A stretch of DNA of 11,671 bases from an uncultured Acidimicrobiia bacterium (GTDB taxonomy: Bacteria; Actinomycetota; Acidimicrobiia; Spongiisociales; UBA5794): positions 1 to 11,671 of the forward strand of contig CAJWGC010000021.1 in NCBI GenBank assembly GCA_913031525.1, in the 5' to 3' direction. The notes under the pieces were generated by a model. That model saw only the letters and a program-made list of their open reading frames with translations. It did not search any database and had not been told where the DNA came from. Position numbers and translations under genes: made by a program. Shown here piece after piece: positions 6,724 to 11,671 of this stretch (the first letter of the stretch is position 1; the number at the start of each line of letters is the position of its first letter).

Positions 6724-6969
6724 TCAGATCCATTTTCGTCGCCCTCTACTCCACTCTAAATATGAGATAACGTCATGAGGCTCCATAAGAGCATCGGATT
6801 TTCCATAGGCCGTGCGAATGCGCCAGGACACGTAGTGTGGATCAGGTATCGGAAGGAAGGGGGGTCTCCGCCACCACTGGTAAGACGCAAGAGCGAAGGA
6901 TGTCCTAACAGCCTCAAACCATAACGAGGGACGCGCAGCCAGCGCGCGGACTACACGGGTATTCACCAT
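6724..6969 (-). CDS. Small conserved actinobacterial protein, function unknown
   Basis: This 81-residue soluble protein is rich in tryptophan, arginine and proline. It carries a strongly patterned core QWWRRPPFLPIPDPHY (31-46), then RTAYG (52-56) and EPHDVISYLEW (63-73). I recognise this pattern from short hypothetical proteins of Actinobacteria, but no function is known to me. No signal peptide or membrane segment is seen. The start is bounded: an in-frame TAG lies six codons before the ATG. There is no clear Shine-Dalgarno, so a leaderless or weakly initiated message is possible. A good intrinsic terminator follows, suggesting a single-gene unit. That terminator and the family-like motif make this a real gene rather than a shadow frame. 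Confidence 0.8.
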   Translation of the reverse strand: MVNTRVVRALAARPSLWFEAVRTSFALASYQWWRRPPFLPIPDPHYVSWRIRTAYGKSDALMEPHDVISYLEWSRGRRKWI

Positions 6970-7199
6970 TACGACATCGTAACGCTAAATGCTGCTCAAC
7001 CATCTTCGACGTTACAAAAAAGGCACTGAGAAGGCACCCCCCGGAAATCAGACTGTCAACTCCGAACTCACATGGAAGACGAGAAACAGACGGCATCAAT
7101 CGATCACCACTCCGATTCCACCCTCTACCTAATGTCCATTATGGAACTGTGGCGATATTCCTTGGACAGAAACCGGATCTATCAAAATGTGGGATTGCT
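6970..7199. other. Gap between merR and the 81-aa gene, no gene seen
   Basis: I find no supported ORF, tRNA or known RNA here. A loose hairpin (GTCCA and GGAA paired with TTCC and TGGAC) near 7135-7168, 32 nt past the merR stop, could be a weak transcript end but lacks a T-tract. The promoter of the 81-aa gene should lie near 6970-7020; no clear hexamers were found. Confidence 0.4.
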
Positions 7200-7799
7200 T
7201 TAACCCGCGGCCTGTTCGGATTCGCTCAGCACATCTTCCTCCACACGAAACAGCATCTCTAAAAACTTCTCACGGTCAAGTTCGAATCGCGTCACATCAT
7301 CTTCAACACTGAGCGCTATCTCGTTGATCGCTACAAAGAAAGCCAACTGACCTTCGCGAAGAGCATCGAGCAACTCGTTATCGTCTCCAGCTACGCGAAA
7401 GATCGAATTACCGTCGGTGACAAGCTTCACTTCCGACAGATGTCCATCCAGGTTGGCCATCCTACGCAAATAGTCCCAGGCTCGGCGGACACGCTGAATC
7501 GACATTCCGTTGTCGAGAAGACTCTTCACAACACGAAGAGCAACGAGATCACGGAAGGAATAGAGACGACGTCTCCCAGGCCGTCCATCAGTCCGCTGCA
7601 ACGATGGACGTACCAGGTCCACCTTATCCCAATACCGAAGCTGATGAGCTGTGCACCCGGTAAGGATCGATGTCTGTTGCGCAGTAAATCCTTCCAACAA
7701 CACTCCTCCAAGAGTCTCTCGCCCTAGGCGCTGCCCGACGCTCACAGCCACCTCGCAATCCCAAAAATCATCTCCGGATCCAAGATCCGGGAACGACAC
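7200..7799 (-). CDS. MerR-family transcriptional regulator
   Basis: A DNA-binding regulator of 199 residues. After a variable N-terminus comes the winged helix-turn-helix: GFTAQQTSILTGCTAHQLRY (38-57), then YWDKVDLVRPSL (57-68) and RRLYSFRDLVALRVVKSLLD (77-96), the usual MerR order. The C-terminal part (about 120-199) is unlike a metal-binding loop and carries no obvious effector motif. The start is GTG at 7799, not the ATG at 7862: GAGGAGG at 7805-7811 sits 5 nt before it, and the upstream gene's stop ends one base before. An ATG start would overlap that gene by 62 nt and lacks such a site. It is co-transcribed with the DUF3040 gene. Its target is unknown. Confidence 0.9.
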   Translation of the reverse strand: MSFPDLGSGDDFWDCEVAVSVGQRLGRETLGGVLLEGFTAQQTSILTGCTAHQLRYWDKVDLVRPSLQRTDGRPGRRRLYSFRDLVALRVVKSLLDNGMSIQRVRRAWDYLRRMANLDGHLSEVKLVTDGNSIFRVAGDDNELLDALREGQLAFFVAINEIALSVEDDVTRFELDREKFLEMLFRVEEDVLSESEQAAG

Positions 7800-7800
7800 T

Positions 7801-8142
7801 TTAGCCTCCTCGATGCCGCTTCTGCCTGAGACGCTCGGACAAGCCATAGAATCCTGTACCAACTCCGATCTCAGACCTCCCTATTCGCATGTTGGTCGTA
7901 ATCCAACCTGCAGCAATAAGCATCACGATGAATCCTGCGACCGCTAAAGGGGTTGAGATTGTGAAGAACGCCAACATCATGACAAGCCCAACGATGAAGC
8001 TAACGACAGCAACACGCTGCCCGCGGCGCCGTGCTGATTCGACGGTGGTCTCAGCGACAGTCTGAGCAAGCTTTGGATCTTCTTCGTAGAACTGACGCTC
8101 TATCTCTTTAAGGATATCTCGTTCATTATCGCTGAGCGGCAT
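7801..8142 (-). CDS. DUF3040 small membrane protein
   Basis: This 113-residue protein opens with the family hallmark MPLSDNERDILKEIERQFYE followed by EDP (21-23). An amphipathic helix leads to two membrane segments (about 44-63 and 65-84) with a very short turn, then a basic tail. DUF3040 proteins are typical of Actinobacteria and are often encoded near the dcw cluster, as in mycobacteria; their role is unknown. GGAGG at 8151-8155 sits 8 nt before the ATG. It is the first gene of a two-gene unit with the MerR regulator, whose ribosome binding site lies in its last codons. A TATAAT at 8175-8180 is the likely promoter -10. Confidence 0.93.
   Translation of the reverse strand: MPLSDNERDILKEIERQFYEEDPKLAQTVAETTVESARRRGQRVAVVSFIVGLVMMLAFFTISTPLAVAGFIVMLIAAGWITTNMRIGRSEIGVGTGFYGLSERLRQKRHRGG
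7805..7811 (-). promoter_or_regulatory. Ribosome binding site deciding the merR start
   Basis: GAGGAGG on the minus strand lies in the last codons of the DUF3040 gene, 5 nt before the GTG at 7799. Its strength and spacing favour this GTG over the in-frame ATGs at 7862 and 7847, and imply translational coupling. Confidence 0.75.
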
Positions 8143-8174
8143 GATCGCGGCCTCCGGATTGGCTTCGCACTGTC

Positions 8175-8180
8175 ATTATA
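8175..8180 (-). promoter_or_regulatory. Promoter -10 of the DUF3040-merR unit
   Basis: A perfect TATAAT on the minus strand lies 32 nt before the ATG, placing transcript start about 25 nt upstream of it. No matching -35 is seen at 16-18 bp (AAAGGC or similar), so the promoter may need an activator or a different sigma contact. Confidence 0.5.
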
Positions 8181-8210
8181 CCCAGGGGGCTAGTCTGGCC
8201 TTTGGGTGTC

Positions 8211-9410
8211 TTACAAACCTCTTTTCGTTTTATAACGTCGCTCTAAACGCGGAGCGATTCGCGCGGGCATCACTGCGTCAACTCCATAGCGCTCTCTGAT
8301 CTTTCTGGCAACGCGCTCGACGCCACTTCGGGTCGATTCTTCAAAAGTCAGCTGATGCGGATCCGAGCAAGACACCAAACCCGAACCGCTCAATCCGAGA
8401 AGTCGAACACCGCGTTTTAATCGATCAACTCGATCAAAAAGCTTCTGAGATGTACTCCACAGTTCGCTCATTGAATCGATTGGCTTCGCAGCCGTGGCCG
8501 ATCGGGTTACCGTCGTGAAGTCATCAAACCTCAATTTCAGAACCAAAGTTCGGGAGTCGAAGCCAGCATCGCCGAGACGAGTCCAAAGACGATGACACAA
8601 TTCGAACAGCGCGTCGTCAATCTCAGCCCGGTTGTGAAGATCTACTGGATACGTTTCTTCAGTGGAAATCGATTTAATCTTTTCGGTCATCCTCACCGAA
8701 CGATCTCCTCGGATGTGGGAGAGACGCGAAAGATGCGCGCCCAGAGAACGTCCTAATCTCGCTTGTAGAACAGAAACAGGTGTGGCCGCGAGATCACCCA
8801 CCGTGACTATTCCAAGTTCCTGGAGCCCAGCTAAGGTTGCCTCACCAACTCCCCACAGCTTCCGTACCGGCAAAGGATGGAGAAAATCCAACTCACTGCC
8901 TGAATCAACAATAAAAACCCCATCGGGTTTTGCCTCTTTCGACGCAAGCTTTGCGAGAAATTTGGTTGTGGAACCACCTACCGATGCCGGAAGCGAGAGC
9001 TGACCTCGAATTTCAGCACGTATCGCAATGGCGATAGCAGTTGCGTCAGCGTAATGGAGCCGCAATCCACTGACATCGAGAAAAGCTTCATCGACAGATA
9101 CCGTCTCTACCCGTGGCGTAAATCCAACGAGAACGTCGAATACCTGTTGCGACATCTTGTCGTATTCAGGTCTATTTGGTGAAACCAGTACTGCCTGCGG
9201 GCATCTCTGCTTGGCTTCCGCTATCGACATGGCAGAGGCTACTCCGAATCTACGAGCCTCATAACTCGCAGCAGCGACCACTGCTCTCGGACCGCTCCCT
9301 CCGACCAGAACCGGCCGATCGCGAAGATCCGGCCGGTTGAGACGTTCGACCTCAACGTAGAAAGCATCCATATCCACGTGAAAAATTGGAGCATCGATAC
9401 TCTTCGTCAT
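8211..9410 (-). CDS. dinB: DNA polymerase IV (Y-family translesion polymerase)
   Basis: DinB is an error-prone polymerase that bypasses damaged template bases. It has 399 residues from the chosen ATG. Catalytic residues are visible in HVDMDAFYVEVE (11-22; D13, D15) and SVDEAFLDVS (105-114; D107, E108). YEARRFGV (50-57) and TTKFLAKLASKEAKPDGV (in the palm) are standard. The thumb, with a helix-hairpin-helix-type WGVGEATLAGLQELGI, and the little finger domain follow. QLTF at 353-356 could be a sliding clamp contact. An in-frame ATG at 9455 would add 15 residues and has AGGTGG close upstream, but family members normally begin 5-12 residues before the HVDMDAF motif, so 9410 is preferred. No actinobacterial LexA box was seen nearby. 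Confidence 0.95.
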   Translation of the reverse strand: MTKSIDAPIFHVDMDAFYVEVERLNRPDLRDRPVLVGGSGPRAVVAAASYEARRFGVASAMSIAEAKQRCPQAVLVSPNRPEYDKMSQQVFDVLVGFTPRVETVSVDEAFLDVSGLRLHYADATAIAIAIRAEIRGQLSLPASVGGSTTKFLAKLASKEAKPDGVFIVDSGSELDFLHPLPVRKLWGVGEATLAGLQELGIVTVGDLAATPVSVLQARLGRSLGAHLSRLSHIRGDRSVRMTEKIKSISTEETYPVDLHNRAEIDDALFELCHRLWTRLGDAGFDSRTLVLKLRFDDFTTVTRSATAAKPIDSMSELWSTSQKLFDRVDRLKRGVRLLGLSGSGLVSCSDPHQLTFEESTRSGVERVARKIRERYGVDAVMPARIAPRLERRYKTKRGL

Positions 9411-9438
9411 GACGACACGGTACCGGTGTACAAGCACA

Positions 9439-9453
9439 TAAACTCTTATATCC
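9439..9453 (+). promoter_or_regulatory. Possible leaderless promoter of the histidine phosphatase gene
   Basis: TAAACT at 9439-9444 fits an actinobacterial -10 (TANNNT) and ends 9 nt before the ATG at 9454, where a leaderless transcript would start. No Shine-Dalgarno precedes the ATG, and the same bases provide an in-frame TAA that fixes the start. No good -35 is visible. Confidence 0.35.
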
Positions 9454-10095
9454 ATGACCCACCTAATTCATCTAGTCCGCCATGGCGAGGTAGAGAATCC
9501 CGACAAGGTGGTTTACGCGTCCCTTCCCGGATTCGGGCTCAGCTCACGAGGGCAAGAACAGGCATACTTGGCCAGTTGCCAACTCGCGTCGCGACCACTG
9601 ACGCGGGTCATCACCTCACCGCTCGAACGAGCATCGGCAACAGCCGATACCATCGCCGAAAAGCACGGACAGAAACCGATCGTGGACGAAAGGCTGACAG
9701 AATGGTCTCTCGCTGAACGATGGGCAGGAATTGCCTGGGAGGAGCTAACCAATCGATTCCCCGGAGAACTGGAAGCCTATCTTGCCATGCCGGATCAAAT
9801 TCTATTCGCGGCGGAGACTCTCGCCACCCTCTCAGCGCGTATGTCAACGGCGATTTCCGAACAAGCCTTTGGCCAATCGAACGGAGAAATCGCAATCGTG
9901 TCCCACCAAGACCCTATCCAGGCAGCAAGACTGAGCCTCAGCGGAAAGCCGCTCGATCAACTCCACATCGAAAAACCTGGGCATGCTTCAATCATTACGC
10001 TCAGCCCCGATGCAGCGATACCATGGCGCGAAATCGAATACTGGGAACCACCACAAGGATCTCAGTTCCCACCGACCGCGACGACTTCGTCCTGA
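9454..10095 (+). CDS. Histidine phosphatase superfamily protein (phosphoglycerate mutase-like)
   Basis: A 213-residue protein of the branch-1 histidine phosphatase fold. LVRHGE (7-12) provides the phospho-accepting H10 with R9; SPLERA (55-60) supplies R59; E83 is a likely proton donor; VSHQDP (149-154) supplies the second catalytic histidine, H151. The substrate cannot be read; relatives include sugar-phosphate and cofactor phosphatases as well as mutases. The C-terminal tail is proline- and threonine-rich. An in-frame TAA at 9439-9441 excludes an earlier start. Its ATG overlaps, on the opposite strand, the outermost candidate ATG of dinB within CATG (9453-9456). It heads a plus-strand unit with two membrane protein genes. 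Confidence 0.92.
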   Translation: MTHLIHLVRHGEVENPDKVVYASLPGFGLSSRGQEQAYLASCQLASRPLTRVITSPLERASATADTIAEKHGQKPIVDERLTEWSLAERWAGIAWEELTNRFPGELEAYLAMPDQILFAAETLATLSARMSTAISEQAFGQSNGEIAIVSHQDPIQAARLSLSGKPLDQLHIEKPGHASIITLSPDAAIPWREIEYWEPPQGSQFPPTATTSS

Positions 10096-10118
10096 AAGAC
10101 CGTATCGATGGTGATCAC

Positions 10119-10838
10119 GTGAAACGCGCTCCTTTCACTGTCGCAGCAGTGACTGTGCTCGCCCCTCTCGTCTTCGCAGCTCAATTAGGGCTGGACCCGG
10201 ATCCTTTTGCAGACGGACCAGCAACAGCACTCACCGCAGGCCTAGTTGTGTTTGCTTTAATAGCAGTAACTGGACTTTTACTTTCCAGAGGTCGATGGTC
10301 TCGGAACCTGAGCATCGGCCTCTCGATCAGCCAAATCGGGCTCTTTGTATCAATCGGATTCAAACCCCTGTCTACTACTGCAGCCTTCCTTGCGGCGCTA
10401 TCCATCACCTCGCTTACCGGGCCTTGGCTCACCGGATGGATCCGCCTTCGTCCAGCAGCCGATGGTCCAGATCCACGGGCTGTTTCGCTCGCGATTGGAA
10501 CAATCGCGCTTCTCCCCGGAACTGCCCTGGCCTCTCCTGCCGGTTTCACATGGCAACATATTCTGTTTGTGATCGTCGCTCCTGTGATGGCACTCGCTTA
10601 CTCTCAGGCCTCGATCGCCGCCCTCTGGGTACTGCGCCTGGGGCTCATGCCATTCTCTGTCATCGCTATATCAGCGTCTCCTTTAATAGGCGCTAGCTAT
10701 CTCGCTGTTCACGTCATCGTGCTCACCGTCATCGCTTGGTCGAAAGAGACAATGTTGGCAGTAAGGCCACTGCTCGAACGTTCTCTAGGTCCGAGATCAG
10801 CCCGACCCCCCACCTCATTAGAAAAGAGCAAGAGGTGA
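10119..10838 (+). CDS. Polytopic membrane protein, function unknown
   Basis: About 239 residues with seven or eight predicted hydrophobic segments (roughly 5-22, 36-56, 63-81, 85-104, 121-138, 147-163, 165-187 and 190-207). Short loops separate them, and the C-terminal tail is basic (RSLGPRSARPPTSLEKSKR). I do not recognise a family signature. The start is probably GTG at 10119, which follows GGTGA and begins just before the first membrane helix with VKRAPF. The frame is open further upstream, but that part overlaps the phosphatase gene in another frame. Only 23 nt separate it from the phosphatase stop, and it overlaps the next gene by 4 nt (GTGA), so the three are very likely one operon. Confidence 0.8.
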   Translation: MKRAPFTVAAVTVLAPLVFAAQLGLDPDPFADGPATALTAGLVVFALIAVTGLLLSRGRWSRNLSIGLSISQIGLFVSIGFKPLSTTAAFLAALSITSLTGPWLTGWIRLRPAADGPDPRAVSLAIGTIALLPGTALASPAGFTWQHILFVIVAPVMALAYSQASIAALWVLRLGLMPFSVIAISASPLIGASYLAVHVIVLTVIAWSKETMLAVRPLLERSLGPRSARPPTSLEKSKR

Positions 10839-11209
10839 AGCTCGGTGACATTCTTTTCGGAGCGATATCTATCGCCATTGGTATCTGGGCTGGCCAATCA
10901 CTCGGCAACACACCCGGAGCCATCATGGGCGCCATCGTAGGATTCGGAAACGGCGCGGTGGTTGCTTACCTGAAGCTGAGATTCTCAATCGCTATACCCG
11001 TGTTGAGCGGCACGGTCGCAGGCGGACTGCTCGGAAGGAGCATCGTACGAGCTATTTGTTTCCCTGGTACCTGCAATTCTGCTGAAGTTGCTGCTGCATT
11101 ACTGACCGGTGTGGGTTCTCTCATCGGTGTCGGACTTGTCACTGCGCTAGTAGTCAAATCGTTCGACGAGTATCGACAAGCTAACCCGCCTATGGGAAAC
11201 GCTGACTGA
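10835..11209 (+). CDS. Small glycine-rich membrane protein, function unknown
   Basis: A 124-residue protein with three or four hydrophobic segments (about 4-22, 27-47, 50-73 and 84-107) rich in glycine and alanine. Patterns such as GAIMGAIVGFGNG (28-40) and GTVAGGLLG (59-67) suggest tight glycine-mediated helix packing. Two cysteines, C75 and C80, lie in the loop before the last helix. The tail is short and polar. The GTG start overlaps the preceding stop (GTGA) with a GA-rich stretch before it, so translation is coupled. A frame open to an ATG at 10736 would overlap the upstream gene by about 100 nt and add a hydrophilic stretch, which is less likely. It ends 7 nt from the converging fabF stop. 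Confidence 0.75.
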   Translation: MKLGDILFGAISIAIGIWAGQSLGNTPGAIMGAIVGFGNGAVVAYLKLRFSIAIPVLSGTVAGGLLGRSIVRAICFPGTCNSAEVAAALLTGVGSLIGVGLVTALVVKSFDEYRQANPPMGNAD

Positions 11210-11216
11210 AGTCGGT

Positions 11217-11671
11217 TCATGGACCCTTGAAGATCAAAGAAGCGTTGTGACCTCCGAAGCCAAAGGAATTAGTCATCGTGATCTCAACTTCGAGTTCCCG
11301 AGCTTCGTTAGGAACATAATCCAGATCACACTCGGGATCTGGGGTCGTGTAGTTAATCGTCGGAGCCACAATCCCATCTCGGATTGAGAGAATGCATGCC
11401 AGAGATTCCAGAGCGCCGGCACCACCAAGCAGATGACCCGTCATCGATTTTGTGGAACTGCCGGCGACATTCCTTGCCCTATGCTCCCCAAGCGCCTTCT
11501 TGATTGCAAGAGTTTCACAGCTGTCATTCAGTTGCGTGCTCGTACCGTGGGCGTTGATGTATTGAATGTCACCCGGGTTGAGCCCTGCGTCCGCCACTGC
11601 CAGCTCCATACCCTGCACGGCACCCCGCCCATCGGGCGGCGGCGCGGTCATGTGATGAGCATCACCAGTAC
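11217..11671 (-). CDS. fabF: Beta-ketoacyl-ACP synthase II (FabF-type), partial, N-terminus off the right edge
   Basis: The last 151 codons or so of a condensing enzyme that elongates acyl-ACP with malonyl-ACP in fatty acid synthesis. The frame stays open to the window edge, and the internal ATG at 11651 is not the start: the residues before it (TGDAHHMTAP) match the conserved family stretch. Visible are NAHGTSTQLND with the first catalytic histidine, STKSMTGHLLGGAGA with the conserved lysine and second histidine, and the C-terminal NSFGFGGHNASL loop. The nucleophilic cysteine lies outside the window. KASII is preferred over KASI by overall pattern, but a synthase within another lipid pathway cannot be excluded. 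It is transcribed toward the phosphatase unit. Confidence 0.93.
   Translation of the reverse strand, partial: TGDAHHMTAPPPDGRGAVQGMELAVADAGLNPGDIQYINAHGTSTQLNDSCETLAIKKALGEHRARNVAGSSTKSMTGHLLGGAGALESLACILSIRDGIVAPTINYTTPDPECDLDYVPNEARELEVEITMTNSFGFGGHNASLIFKGP

Noticed and set aside
7015..7045. Direct repeat AAGGCAC-TGAG-AAGGCAC next to an A-run, considered as a terminator
   Set aside because: The two copies are in the same orientation and cannot pair into a stem.
7045..7145. Possible tRNA in the merR downstream gap
   Set aside because: Sequences like GAGTTCGGAGTTG resemble a T-loop only loosely; no acceptor, D or anticodon arms could be paired.
5995..8142. HNH nuclease, 81-aa protein, MerR and DUF3040 considered as a defence island
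   Set aside because: There is no methyltransferase, toxin-antitoxin pair, helicase or mobile gene. Each belongs to a common actinobacterial housekeeping or conserved-unknown family, and an intrinsic terminator separates the HNH gene from the others.
8181..8210. Terminator after dinB from CCCA/TGGG and GGC/GCC pairing
   Set aside because: The stem is broken by an internal loop and lacks a T-tract; the bases overlap the DUF3040 promoter region.

Overview
The window comes from the chromosome of an actinobacterium. The evidence is the gene order mraZ-rsmH-ftsL-ftsI-murE, a DUF3040 membrane protein and an actinobacterial-type HNH nuclease nearby, frequent GTG starts, and a short tryptophan-rich protein of a kind I associate with Actinobacteria. 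Base composition looks close to half G+C, which is low for the phylum. That could fit an Acidimicrobiia-like or other marine or freshwater lineage, but this placement is inference. No transposase, integrase, CRISPR array, rRNA or tRNA was seen.

Positions 1-5015 hold the front of the division and cell wall (dcw) cluster, read on the minus strand: mraZ, rsmH, ftsL, ftsI, then murE running off the left edge. Genes are tightly coupled: rsmH/ftsL share ATGA and ftsI/murE overlap by 11 nt. Upstream of mraZ is an array of GTGGG-type repeats at about 10.5-bp spacing, the signature of MraZ autoregulation. A perfect 17-bp inverted repeat lies between mraZ and rsmH. A possible 26-codon ORF fills the ftsL-ftsI gap.

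Positions 5147-5905 hold a plus-strand Rossmann-fold oxidoreductase-like gene that shares the mraZ upstream region. Next, on the minus strand, come an HNH endonuclease, a small 81-aa protein with its own intrinsic terminator, and a DUF3040 membrane protein followed one base later by a MerR-type regulator. DinB (DNA polymerase IV) follows, also on the minus strand. Two gaps of about 230 nt, on either side of the 81-aa gene, hold no convincing gene.

Positions 9454-11209 are a plus-strand unit diverging from dinB: a histidine phosphatase that may be translated from a leaderless transcript, an unknown polytopic membrane protein, and a small glycine-rich membrane protein whose start overlaps the preceding stop (GTGA). 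The right edge holds the C-terminal third of a FabF-type beta-ketoacyl-ACP synthase on the minus strand, ending 7 nt from the converging unit.

Most of this is conserved housekeeping DNA. The less ordinary parts are the regulatory DNA around mraZ, the inverted repeat, the small ORF, and the uncharacterised conserved proteins. I do not see a complete new defence or mobile system.
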